64,000 bases of DNA from contig JAWKYB010000013.1 in assembly GCA_041396705.1 (NCBI GenBank), positions 62,001 to 126,000 of the forward strand, given 5' to 3'. The position numbers and the translations under genes are program-made. The stretch is from Alphaproteobacteria bacterium. Lineage in GTDB: Bacteria; Pseudomonadota; Alphaproteobacteria; CALKHQ01. The notes beneath the pieces were generated by a model that searched no databases, was not told where the DNA came from, and worked only from the letters and a program-made list of their open reading frames with translations. Shown here piece after piece: positions 13,007 to 22,109 of the stretch. Numbering within the stretch: position 1 is the first letter of the stretch; the number at the start of each line of letters is the position of its first letter.

Positions 13007-14083
13007 CTACAGCATCAGTCGCCGCTCGGTCACCGGCACCAGCCGCACCATATCCGGCGTCGGGTGCCGTTCCCGCGCCGGCGAGGCGATCCGCTGCGGT
13101 GTACCGGTCTGCGCCGCGCGCTCGATCGCCAGCAGCGCGCGCATGTCGGCCAGCCCCTCCTCGCCGTCGGATTCCGGCCGGGTGCCGTTGCGGATGCACT
13201 CGGCGAAATAGGCGGTCTGCGCGCCGAAATGGTCGATCTGCGGGAACACCCGTTCGGTGGTCTCGGCGCCGCGGGTCAGCCGCATCCGCGTCGCGGTCTC
13301 GAAGCGGTAGCCGGGGTTCATCGAGATCTCGCCCTCGCTGCCGACCACGCGATAGTGGTCGATGCCGGCGCTGCCGAAGCTGGCGATGAACTGGGCGATG
13401 CCGCCGTTGGGGAAGCGCAGCGTCGCGCCGATCGCCTCTTCCACCTCGCGGAAGCGGTCGTCGCCGTCGCCGCGCACGGTCATGGCGATCGCCTCCACCG
13501 GCTCGGCGCCGAACACGTGGCGGGCGGCGTTGACGCAATAGACGCCGAGGTCCTGCAGCGGCCCGCCCCAATGCTCGGCGAGCAGGCGGTGATTGTCCGG
13601 CGTCGACTGGAAGCCGAACACCGACGAGAACATCCGCGGCGTGCCGATGGCACCCTGGCGGATGCGCTCCAGCACCTCCACCGTGCCGGGCTCGTTGTGC
13701 AGCCGATAGGCGGTCATCAGCCAAACGCCGGCCTCGGCCGCCGCGGCGATCATCGCCGTGCATTCGGCCTCGGTGACCGCCAGCGGCTTCTCGACCAGCA
13801 CGTGCTTGCCGGCGCGCGCCGCGCGGATGGTGTAGTCGGCGTGCATCGAGTTCGGCAGCGCGACATAGACAGCGTCGCACACGTCGGCCGCCAGCATCGC
13901 GTCATACTGTTCGTAACTGTAGATGCGGTCGATGCCGTAGAAGTCGGCGAGCTTGCGGGCATTGCCGGCGTTGCCGCTGACGATCGCCGTCATCGCCGCG
14001 TTGCCGGCCCCAGCCACCCCCGGCATGAACGCGACCTGCGAGATCCACCCGGCGCCGACCACGGCGAAACGGACCTTTTCCAA
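13007..14083 (-). CDS. Gfo/Idh/MocA family oxidoreductase
   Basis: NAD(P)-dependent sugar or polyol dehydrogenase-like protein, 358 residues. The N-terminal Rossmann fold begins KVRFAVVGAGWISQVAF; the family signature HVLVEKPLAVTEAE includes K99 of the conserved E-K-P. The C-terminal alpha/beta domain has EHWGGPLQDLGVYCVNAARHVFG, where the D and H positions of the active site are expected. It resembles glucose-fructose oxidoreductase-like enzymes, but the substrate cannot be read from the sequence. It lies on the minus strand directly downstream of the LacI gene (206 bases apart) and may be part of the same carbohydrate pathway as the importer beginning at 15582. Confidence 0.85.
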   Translation of the reverse strand: MEKVRFAVVGAGWISQVAFMPGVAGAGNAAMTAIVSGNAGNARKLADFYGIDRIYSYEQYDAMLAADVCDAVYVALPNSMHADYTIRAARAGKHVLVEKPLAVTEAECTAMIAAAAEAGVWLMTAYRLHNEPGTVEVLERIRQGAIGTPRMFSSVFGFQSTPDNHRLLAEHWGGPLQDLGVYCVNAARHVFGAEPVEAIAMTVRGDGDDRFREVEEAIGATLRFPNGGIAQFIASFGSAGIDHYRVVGSEGEISMNPGYRFETATRMRLTRGAETTERVFPQIDHFGAQTAYFAECIRNGTRPESDGEEGLADMRALLAIERAAQTGTPQRIASPARERHPTPDMVRLVPVTERRLML

Positions 14084-14102
14084 TGCTTCCTCCCCTCATT
14101 CT

Positions 14103-14180
14103 CGATGGCGCCGGTCGAGCGGCCGACGGCGCGACCCTGGCATCCGACGCTGCCGGGGGACTATAGCGGGGCCGGGCGCG
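14103..14180 (+). repeat. Dispersed repeat, copy A
   Basis: About 78 bases in the upstream region of the oxidoreductase gene match a stretch at 22897-22974 at roughly three quarters of positions by eye. Shared blocks include TCGATGGC, GCGGCCGAC and GACGCTGCC, ending in a CTAT...GGGG motif. The two copies are on the same strand but stand in opposite orientation to their nearest downstream genes. Neither is inside a coding region I accept. Confidence 0.45.
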
Positions 14181-14289
14181 GTCGCCCAACAACCGACGCC
14201 GCAGCGGGGTTCGCGCAACCGTCAAGGCGCGCCGCGCTCTCCCCGGCTTTGGATCGGGGGTCGCCGGCTCGCCGGTCGCGGGGTGGCCT

Positions 14290-15312
14290 CTAGCCCGGCG
14301 CCGCCGCGATTGCCGGCCCCGTCGTCTCGCGCACGACAAGCTCGGCCGGCACCAGCGACACCGCCTTCGGCAGCTGCGGATCGTCGATCCTGTCGAGCAG
14401 GACCCGCGCCAGCTTGCGCCCCAGCTGATAGGGCGACACCGCCAGAGTGGTCAGCGGCGGCGAGGCGATGGCGGCGTCCTGCACATTGTCGAAGCCGATG
14501 ACCGAGATTTCCTTTCCGGGGCTCATGCCGAGCCGAACGATGCCGGAGCACGCGCCGATCGCCACCATGTCGCCGTTGCAGACCAGCGCGGTGACCTGCG
14601 GCTCCGCCGCGTGCAACGCGGCGACCGCCGACATGCCGGACAGCTTGTCGTCGGCGCATTCCCACATGATCGGCGGCGCCAGCCCGCGTTCGGCCATCAC
14701 CCGGCAATAGCCCTCGAAGCGTTCGATCCGCACGCCGAACCGGGCGGTGCCGCCGAAATACGCGATGTGGCGATGGCCGAGATCGGCCAGGTAGCCGGTG
14801 GCGGCGGCAGTGGCCGCCGCGTTCTCGATACCGACATGGTCGAACCGGCCTCGCCCCGAGCGCCGCAGGAACGTCACGGTGGGGATGCCGTTGGCCTTCA
14901 GCAGGTCATAGGTCCCGTCGTCGGTGTTCTCGGCCGGCACCCAGAGCAGCCCGCCGCGCGACGAGCGGATGAACGCCTCCAGGTTTCGGCGCTGTCGGTC
15001 GGCATCGTCGCGGCTGTCGAGAATCGAGACCAGATAGTCCTCGGTCTCGAGCAGATCGGCGACGCCGCTGATCACCTCGGCGTTGAACGGGTTGGCGATC
15101 TGGTGGATGGCGAAGCCGATCTCGCGGTTCTCGCCCGAGCGCATCGAGGCCGCGCGAGCGTCGCGGACATAGTTCAGCTTCTGCGCCGCGGCGAGAACCT
15201 TCCTGCGCGTCGCGTCCGAGATGCGCCCGGTGCCGCGAAGCACCTGACTGGCCGTGGCGGTGGAGACCCCGGCCGCCTCAGCGACGGTCGCAAGTTTCGG
15301 CCTGTCTTCCAT
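14290..15312 (-). CDS. LacI-family transcriptional regulator
   Basis: 340 residues. The N-terminal helix-turn-helix (KLATVAEAAGVSTATASQVLRGTGRISDATRRKVLAAAQKLNYV, residues 6-50) with the following hinge helix is typical of LacI/GalR. The periplasmic-binding-protein-like effector domain follows (IGFAIHQIANPFNAEVISGV through VIGFDNV and the TTLAVSPYQLGRKLARVLLDRI ending). It should bind a sugar-type ligand and repress the divergent importer operon at 15582. A LacI-type palindrome with central AACGTT is found at 15433-15454 between the two genes. The HTH carries TATASQV where many members have V-S-T-V-S-R-V, which could shift operator preference. Confidence 0.92.
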   Translation of the reverse strand: MEDRPKLATVAEAAGVSTATASQVLRGTGRISDATRRKVLAAAQKLNYVRDARAASMRSGENREIGFAIHQIANPFNAEVISGVADLLETEDYLVSILDSRDDADRQRRNLEAFIRSSRGGLLWVPAENTDDGTYDLLKANGIPTVTFLRRSGRGRFDHVGIENAAATAAATGYLADLGHRHIAYFGGTARFGVRIERFEGYCRVMAERGLAPPIMWECADDKLSGMSAVAALHAAEPQVTALVCNGDMVAIGACSGIVRLGMSPGKEISVIGFDNVQDAAIASPPLTTLAVSPYQLGRKLARVLLDRIDDPQLPKAVSLVPAELVVRETTGPAIAAAPG

Positions 15313-15426
15313 CGTCTCTGTGCAACGCCATGTCCTGCCAGGCCATATAAGGGTTCGCTCGCGGTCCGATCAATCGATTTGGCCATCCAGATCGAAGCCG
15401 GCCGGACATCCGGCAGGAAATTCGGA

Positions 15427-15432
15427 TTGACA
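15427..15432 (+). promoter_or_regulatory. Consensus -35 hexamer TTGACA
   Basis: A perfect TTGACA lies 150 bases upstream of the binding-protein start and directly abuts the LacI palindrome at 15433. A convincing -10 box at 17 bases is not visible (CCACCA occupies the position), so only the -35 element is supported. The arrangement would let a bound LacI dimer occlude RNA polymerase. Confidence 0.4.
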
Positions 15433-15454
15433 GGTGATATAACGTTATACCACC
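15433..15454. promoter_or_regulatory. LacI-family operator palindrome
   Basis: A 22-base inverted repeat: the left part GGTGATATAAC and the right part GTTATACCACC are complementary at all but one position per half. The centre is AACGTT with the CG at the dyad, as is usual for LacI/GalR operators. It lies 120 bases before the LacI start and 128 bases before the importer start, in the divergent promoter region, so it could regulate both. Confidence 0.8.
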
Positions 15455-15581
15455 ATTCGGCACGTCAAGGCGCAGCCGCTGCGTACAACGGCGGCCCGGG
15501 CGAATAGGCGCGGGTGCTCCTGTGACGCACGCGGGAGAGACGCCCGCCAACTGCCACGAAGAATTCAAAGCGGAGGAAAAC

Positions 15582-16850
15582 ATGTCTGTGAAAGTGAGAG
15601 CCGCGGGAGTCGCTTCCAGCCTTGCGATCCTGGCATCGGCGACGATCGCGCATGCCGAGGTGCTGTTCTGGTCGACCCAGGCGAAGCCGGTGGAGGAAGC
15701 CCAGGCGATGCGCGACCAGGTACTCGCCGGCTTCGGCCAGGCCGTGGACTACCAGCCCAACGACGGCGGGCCCTGGTTGACCCGCCTGCAGGCGGAGCTC
15801 GAGGCCGGGTCCGGCGCGATCGGCGTTCTCGGCGCGCTGCACGGCGATTTCTCGGCCATGAACCCCGACGATCTCGTCGACCTCGACGACCTCGGCATCG
15901 GCTCGGCCAGCGAAACGTTCAACACCCTGGCCCGGCTGGGCACGGACAACCTGCAATACATCCCCTGGATGCAGGCCAGCTACATCATGGCCGCCAACAA
16001 GGAAGCGCTGCAGTACCTGCCCGACGGCGCCGATATCAACGCACTGAGCTACGACCAGCTGATCGCGTGGGCGGCCAACGTCCACGAGGCGACCGGCGAG
16101 CCCAAGTTCGGCTTCCCCGCCGGGCCGGACGGGTTGAAGCACCGCTTCTTCCAGGGCTACCTCTATCCCTCCTACACCGACGGCGTGGTCCGCACCTTCG
16201 CGTCCGACGCGGCGGTGACGGCCTGGGAGAAGTTCCGCGAGCTGTGGTCCCACACCAACCCCGCCTCGACCAACTTCTCGTTCATGCAGGAACAGCTCCT
16301 GTCGGGCGACGCCTGGATCGTGTTCGATCACACCTCGCGTCTGGCGCAGGCGTTCAACGAGCGCCCCGATGACTTCGTGGCGTTCCCGGCGCCGGCCGGA
16401 CCGACGGGACGCGGCTTCATGCCGGTCCTGGCCGGCATTGCGATCCCGCGCACGGCACCCGACATGGATGCCGCCAGGGCGCTGGTCGCGTACATGCTGC
16501 AGCCCGAGACCCAGGTCGCCACGCTGCGTGCCACCAATTTCTTCCCGGTGGTCGATGTCGAACTGCCCGCCGACCTGCCGCCCTCGGTGCAGGCGGCAGG
16601 CAACGCGGTGGCGCTGATGAGCGCCTCGGCCGATGCCAACCCAGGCCTCCTGCCGGCCGGCCTCGGCGACAAGGGCGGCGACTTCAACCGCGTCTTCGTC
16701 GACACCTTCGAGCGGATCATCCTTGCCGGCCAGGACATCCGTACCGTCCTCGACGATCAGAAGGTCCGGCTCGCCGAGATCATGGACGCCACCGGCGCGC
16801 CCTGCTGGGCGCCGGACGCCCCCTCCGAAGGCGCCTGCCCGGTCGAGTAA
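15582..16850 (+). CDS. ABC sugar transporter, periplasmic binding protein
   Basis: Extracellular solute-binding protein family 1, 422 residues. I chose the ATG at 15582 because GGAGG lies six bases upstream and a clean signal peptide begins there (MSVKVRAAGVASSLAILASATIAHA); the frame is open to 15522. The mature protein begins EVLFWSTQAKPVEEAQAMRDQVL and has the usual two-lobe features, including FGFPAGPDGLKHRFFQGYLYPS and IVFDHTSRLAQAF. Two Cys near the C-terminus (CWAPDAPSEGAC) may form a disulphide. It is the first gene of the importer operon; substrate unknown but likely an oligosaccharide or glycoside given the glycosidase downstream. Under presumed LacI control. Confidence 0.9.
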   Translation: MSVKVRAAGVASSLAILASATIAHAEVLFWSTQAKPVEEAQAMRDQVLAGFGQAVDYQPNDGGPWLTRLQAELEAGSGAIGVLGALHGDFSAMNPDDLVDLDDLGIGSASETFNTLARLGTDNLQYIPWMQASYIMAANKEALQYLPDGADINALSYDQLIAWAANVHEATGEPKFGFPAGPDGLKHRFFQGYLYPSYTDGVVRTFASDAAVTAWEKFRELWSHTNPASTNFSFMQEQLLSGDAWIVFDHTSRLAQAFNERPDDFVAFPAPAGPTGRGFMPVLAGIAIPRTAPDMDAARALVAYMLQPETQVATLRATNFFPVVDVELPADLPPSVQAAGNAVALMSASADANPGLLPAGLGDKGGDFNRVFVDTFERIILAGQDIRTVLDDQKVRLAEIMDATGAPCWAPDAPSEGACPVE

Positions 16851-16872
16851 GGGCGACAGACGCATCCCCCCC

Positions 16873-16904
16873 GGTGCCCGGGCCGCATCGCGCGCCCGGG
16901 CACC
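16873..16904 (+). promoter_or_regulatory. Intercistronic hairpin after the binding-protein gene
   Basis: GGTGCCCGGG (16873-16882) pairs perfectly with CCCGGGCACC (16895-16904) around a 12-base loop, 22 bases after the stop codon. There is no U-run, so it is not a full terminator. Hairpins here are known in binding-protein operons to protect the upstream message and raise the level of the binding protein over the membrane subunits. Confidence 0.6.
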
Positions 16905-16954
16905 CCCGACTGCCGGCCACAGGTACCGACACGCGCACGCGAAGGAGCGATCCG

Positions 16955-17800
16955 ATGAACGCTCGGCTGCTGCCCTATGTGCTGATCCTTCCGGTCACGC
17001 TGTTCCTGTGCGTGTTCTTCCTGTACCCGTTCGTGCTCGTCGCCAGGCAGGCCTTCGAAACCGACGCCGGCTTCTCTCTCGACAACTTCCGCGAAGTGAT
17101 CGGCTACTGGAAGTTCCCGATCTCGCTCCAGAACACGCTGCTGCTGGCCGCCGCCGTGGTGCCGGTCCAGCTCGCCCTGGCTTTGCTGATGGCGACGATG
17201 GTCAACAGGATGGGCAAGCGCCGCGATCTTGTCCTCTACGTCTGGACGATCCCGCTCGGCATCTCCGACCTTGCCGCCGGCATCATCTGGCTGGCGATCT
17301 TCGAGCAGTCGGGCTTCCTGAACTCGATGATGAGCGGGCTCGGCGTCGTCGAGCGCCCGGTGAACTTCCTCAGCTACGAGAACCCGGGCATCGTATTCCT
17401 CGCCATCGCGCTGGCGGAGATCTGGCGGGCGACGGCGATCATGCTGGTGATCCTGGTCGCCGGCATCGGCCTGATCCCGAAGGAGTACTACGAGGCCGCC
17501 GAGGTGTTCGGCGCCTCGCCGTGGAAGCGCTTCACGCGCATCACGCTGCCGCTGCTGCGGCCGTCGCTGCAGACCGCGCTGGTGTTGCGGGTGATCCTCG
17601 CGTTCGAGGTGTTTGCGGTGGTCGCGGCGCTCGGCGGCACCCTGTTCCCGGTGCTCATGGGCGAAACCTACGCCTATCAGTTCGATCTCATGAACGGCGG
17701 CGCCGCCGCGGCCATGGCGTTGATCGTCCTCGCCATCTCGATCGGCTTCACGCTGGTCATTCTGCGCGCCCTGCGCGTGCCGAAGGGGGCCACGATATGA
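16955..17800 (+). CDS. ABC sugar transporter permease (MalF type)
   Basis: Inner-membrane subunit, 281 residues, from ATG 16955 preceded by GAAGGAG. Six hydrophobic segments are visible, the first being LLPYVLILPVTLFLCVFFLYPFVLV. The EAA loop that contacts the ATPase is YYEAAEVFGASPWKRFTRITLPLLRPS, close to consensus. It pairs with the next gene; the two overlap by four bases (ATGA at 17797), so they are translationally coupled. Confidence 0.93.
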   Translation: MNARLLPYVLILPVTLFLCVFFLYPFVLVARQAFETDAGFSLDNFREVIGYWKFPISLQNTLLLAAAVVPVQLALALLMATMVNRMGKRRDLVLYVWTIPLGISDLAAGIIWLAIFEQSGFLNSMMSGLGVVERPVNFLSYENPGIVFLAIALAEIWRATAIMLVILVAGIGLIPKEYYEAAEVFGASPWKRFTRITLPLLRPSLQTALVLRVILAFEVFAVVAALGGTLFPVLMGETYAYQFDLMNGGAAAAMALIVLAISIGFTLVILRALRVPKGATI

Positions 17801-18633
17801 CCGCCGCCACCGACGCCGCGGCACCCGACGCAAGGCGCGCCGGCCGCGCCGTCTACATCGGCGCTGTGGTGCTGCTTTGCGCCTGGGTGCTGGGCCCGCT
17901 CTACCTGCTCCTCGTCAACACGCTGTCGTCGCCGGAAACGGTGAACAGCTTCCCGAAGCCGTTCATCCCCGAACTCGACCTCGGCGCGCTGACCTTCTTC
18001 GCCAATTTCGCCGGCATGCTGAGCGCCTTGAAGAACTCGGTGCTGGTGGCCGGGCTGACCATGGTCCTGTCCATCCTGATCGGAGCGCCCGCCGGCTATG
18101 CGCTGTCGCGCTTCGAGTTCCGCGGCAAGGCGCTGTTCCGGCTCCTGATCCTGCTGACCCGCGCCTTCCCGCTGCCGCTGCTGGCGCTGCCGCTCGCGGT
18201 GATGTTCATCCGCACCGGGCTGGACGATACCGTCTTCGGCCTCGCGCTGGTGCACACGACGCTGGCGATCCCGTTCGCGGTGCTGATCACGTTCTCGCTC
18301 TTCTCCGGCATTCCGCTGGAACTGGAAGAGGCCGCCTGGACCCTGGGCTGCACAAGGCTGACCGCCTTCACCAAGGTCGTGCTGCCGCTGATCCTTCCCG
18401 GCATCACTGCGTCCGCGATCTTCGCCTTCGTGATCTCGTGGAACGAGGTGTTCGCGGCGGCGGTCCTGACCATCGAGAACCGCACCCTGACCGCGTTCCT
18501 GCTGCAGAACCTGGACACCGCGCCGCTGCATCTGAAGTTCGCCGGCGGCTTCATCCTGGTCGTGCCGGCGCTGATCTTCATCTTCGCCGTGCGCAAATAC
18601 CTCTTCGCCATGTGGGGCATCGCCAACCGCTAG
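17797..18633 (+). CDS. ABC sugar transporter permease (MalG type)
   Basis: Second inner-membrane subunit, 278 residues, starting at the ATG that overlaps the stop of the previous gene. Six hydrophobic stretches, with PLYLLLVNTLSS as the typical end of the first segment of MalG-type subunits and an EAA loop LELEEAAWTLGCTRLTAFTKVVLPLILPG. The cytoplasmic end is AVRKYLFAMWGIANR. An open frame extends far upstream but is antisense-like and not part of the protein. Forms a heterodimer with the product of 16955. Confidence 0.93.
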   Translation: MTAATDAAAPDARRAGRAVYIGAVVLLCAWVLGPLYLLLVNTLSSPETVNSFPKPFIPELDLGALTFFANFAGMLSALKNSVLVAGLTMVLSILIGAPAGYALSRFEFRGKALFRLLILLTRAFPLPLLALPLAVMFIRTGLDDTVFGLALVHTTLAIPFAVLITFSLFSGIPLELEEAAWTLGCTRLTAFTKVVLPLILPGITASAIFAFVISWNEVFAAAVLTIENRTLTAFLLQNLDTAPLHLKFAGGFILVVPALIFIFAVRKYLFAMWGIANR

Positions 18634-18658
18634 GGCGGTGCGCAAGGAAACCGGACCA

Positions 18659-19699
<1,041 letters not shown>

Positions 19700-19719
19700 T
19701 CCCCCTTCCGGAGTGACCG

Positions 19720-20985
19720 ATGTCTGCGACCTTGATCGACCGCGCCGCCGCGATCCTGCGCCAGAACGACCTTGGCGACTACACCGTGCCGACCCACGGC
19801 CTCTATCCGTTCCAGTGGAACTGGGATTCGTGCCTGACCGCTCTGGGGCAGGCGCATTTCGACGAGGCCCGCGCCTGGCGCGAGATCGAGACGCTGTTCG
19901 CCCATCAGTGGGACGACGGCATGGTTCCCCATATCGTCTTCCACAAGAATGACGACGGCTATTTCCCGGGCCCCGACGTCTGGGCCACCGGCCGGCCGGT
20001 GCCGACCTCGGGCATCACCCAGCCGCCGGTCGCGGGTTTCGCGGTGGCGCGCCTCTTCGCCCGCGCCGGCGACCGGGCGCTCGCCGAGGCGAAGGCCCGC
20101 GCGCTGCTGCCGCGCGTCCACGCCTGGCACGAGTGGTTCTTCCGCTGCCGCGACCCCGAGGGCACCGGCCTCGTCGCCGTCATCCATCCCTGGGAGACCG
20201 GCCGCGACAATTCCATCGACTGGGACGAGGCCTTCGAGCGGGTGCCGAACGACGGCGTCGCGCCCTTCGTGCGCCGCGACACCCAGCACGCCAATCCCGA
20301 GCATCGCCCGACCCAGGCGCAGTATGAGCGCTACATCTGGCTGGTGCAGCTGTTCCGCGGGCTCGGCTGGGACAACAGCCGGCTGCACGACGCCTCGCCG
20401 TTCCGGCTGGTCGATCCGGGTTTCAACGGCATCCTGTTTCGCGCCTGCGCCGACCTGGCCGACCTGGCCGAACAGCTCGGCGAGCACGCCATCGCCGCGG
20501 CCTCGCGCGCCCGCGTCGCCCGCGGCATTGCCGCGCTCGATACGCTGTGGGACGACCGTCTCGGCCAGTATCTTTGCTACGACCGCGCGGCGGCGAAGCG
20601 GGTCGACAGCCCGTCCGTCGCCGGCATCCTCGCGGCATTCGCGCCGATCCCGCCGGCACGGGCGCAGGCCATAGCCGGCCAGGTGCAGCGTCTGGCCGGC
20701 GCGACGACCTATGTCGTGCCGAGCCACGACCCCGCCGACCCGCGCTTCGACGCCCGCCGCTACTGGCGCGGACCGGTGTGGCTGATCGTGAACTTCATGG
20801 TTGCCCACGGGCTGGCCGCACAGGGCCAGTCGGCGGTTGCCCGTCGCATCACCGAGAGCAGCCTGCGCCTGATCGAGCGGCACGGCTTTGCCGAATACTA
20901 CGATCCGATGACCGGGGAACCGTGCGGCGGCACCTCGTTCACCTGGACCGCCGCGATGGTGCTCGAGTTCCTTAAGGCGGCCTGA
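19720..20985 (+). CDS. GH63-type glycosidase (glucosyl/mannosylglycerate hydrolase-like)
   Basis: A 421-residue cytoplasmic (alpha/alpha)6-barrel glycosidase. The family hallmarks are QWNWDSC near residue 32, PTSGITQPP at 95-103, HPWETGRDNS at 156-165 (D163 is the expected general acid), RYWRGPVWLIVNF, and the C-terminal FAEYYDPMTGEPCGGTSFTWTAA carrying the expected catalytic base. This set is shared by glucosylglycerate/mannosylglycerate hydrolases and related GH63 enzymes. The lack of a signal peptide and its position 20 bases after the ATPase gene say that it processes the imported glycoside in the cytoplasm. The precise substrate is inferred only at family level; trehalose-like or other alpha-glycosides remain possible. 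Confidence 0.8.
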   Translation: MSATLIDRAAAILRQNDLGDYTVPTHGLYPFQWNWDSCLTALGQAHFDEARAWREIETLFAHQWDDGMVPHIVFHKNDDGYFPGPDVWATGRPVPTSGITQPPVAGFAVARLFARAGDRALAEAKARALLPRVHAWHEWFFRCRDPEGTGLVAVIHPWETGRDNSIDWDEAFERVPNDGVAPFVRRDTQHANPEHRPTQAQYERYIWLVQLFRGLGWDNSRLHDASPFRLVDPGFNGILFRACADLADLAEQLGEHAIAAASRARVARGIAALDTLWDDRLGQYLCYDRAAAKRVDSPSVAGILAAFAPIPPARAQAIAGQVQRLAGATTYVVPSHDPADPRFDARRYWRGPVWLIVNFMVAHGLAAQGQSAVARRITESSLRLIERHGFAEYYDPMTGEPCGGTSFTWTAAMVLEFLKAA

Positions 20986-20986
20986 C

Positions 20987-21685
20987 ATGCGCATCGCGCT
21001 GGTCACCGCGCATCCCGACGACGCGGAGATCTTCGCCGGCGGCATCGTCGCGGCCTATCGCCGGATGGGGGCCGAGGTCGCGATCGTCGTCGCCACCGAC
21101 GGCGCCAAGGGCGGCCCGGGCGATCCCCGCGATCTGGCCCGGCGCCGTGCCGCCGAGGCGCGCGCCGGCGCCGCGCTGCTCGGCGCCGAGCTGATGCTGC
21201 TCGGCTTTCCCGACGGCGCGCTGGCCGCGGCGCCGGACTTCGCAGCCCGGCTCGCGGACCGGCTGGCAGCCGTCGCGCCAGACCTCGTGCTGTCGCATGG
21301 TCCGCACGACTATCACGCCGATCACCGCGCGGTGGCGCAGGCGGCGGCCGCGGCGGTCTCGTTCCGCGCACCGCTGGCCTGGCTCGACACGCCGATGGGT
21401 GTGGGCCAGCAGCCGACGCATTATGTCGACATCACCGCCGACGACGACCTGAAGGCGCGCGCGATCCTCTGCCATGCGAGCCAGGACCCGCACCGCTTCG
21501 TCGAGCAGGCCCGGCTGCAGGCGCGGTTTCGCGCCGCGCAATGCGGCCATGACGGCTTTGCCGAAGCGATCCGGCACGAGCCGGCCTTTCCGTTCGCCGA
21601 CATCCGCGCGCTGCTGCCCGCGCCGCCGCCCATGCGCCCGCTCCGCGACAGGCGGGCCGACACCGCGCCGAGCGGAGCCGCCTGA
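20987..21685 (+). CDS. PIG-L/LmbE-family deacetylase
   Basis: Zinc-dependent de-N-acetylase family, 232 residues. The metal site AHPDDAE is at residues 8-14 and the second part HGPHDYHADH at 104-113; ATDGAKGG between them is also conserved. Members remove the N-acetyl group from GlcNAc conjugates (GlcNAc-PI, GlcNAc-Ins in mycothiol and GlcNAc-malate in bacillithiol synthesis, chitobiose). It starts one base after the glycosidase stop, so the two are almost certainly co-translated as the last genes of the importer operon. This suggests the imported compound carries an N-acylated sugar, which is inference. The last 15 residues are Arg/Ala-rich and probably disordered. Confidence 0.85.
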   Translation: MRIALVTAHPDDAEIFAGGIVAAYRRMGAEVAIVVATDGAKGGPGDPRDLARRRAAEARAGAALLGAELMLLGFPDGALAAAPDFAARLADRLAAVAPDLVLSHGPHDYHADHRAVAQAAAAAVSFRAPLAWLDTPMGVGQQPTHYVDITADDDLKARAILCHASQDPHRFVEQARLQARFRAAQCGHDGFAEAIRHEPAFPFADIRALLPAPPPMRPLRDRRADTAPSGAA

Positions 21686-22109
21686 GACCGCATCGGCGCG
21701 AGGCGCGCACCGACGACGACCGCGAGCCGGGTCGTCACCGATCTCGCCTGTCAGGCTCCATTACCGGCAGATAGCCCAAGCTTAATCCGCTTCCCTCCCG
21801 GCCGGAGCGCTATGCTTACGCATTCCGGGCGGAGGCACAGGGAAGCAGCGCGACGCATCGCTGGCCTCCGGCAGCCTGCCCGGTGAAAGCGGCGGCCGTG
21901 CCGACGCGCGCGCCGCGGACGCGGGTGAATCGGGTGCCTGGCATGCGGATCGAAAGCCCGATCTGGACGAAGGCCCCGTGCAGCGCGTGGCACGTGCGCC
22001 GGACCGCGGCCTATCCGCCCTAGCCCCGCCTCGGCGGCGCGGCAGCCACGCCGCCCGCAGGCCGCACCGACAATCCCCCGCGCCTCGCGCGCACACCGAG
22101 TATTTCGCC
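21686..22109. other. Intergenic region before the C58-like gene
   Basis: 424 bases with no gene I can support. The frame of the downstream gene is open back to 21978, but that stretch encodes an Arg/Pro/Ala-rich segment unlike the rest and looks like chance. A TATGCT at 21811-21816 is a possible -10 box without a convincing -35. No terminator with a U-run is visible after the deacetylase gene. Confidence 0.5.

Noticed and set aside
21978..22109. N-terminal extension of 44 residues on the C58-like protein
   Set aside because: The stretch is Arg/Pro/Ala-rich and G/C-heavy, unlike the gene after the ATG at 22110, and shows no signal sequence.
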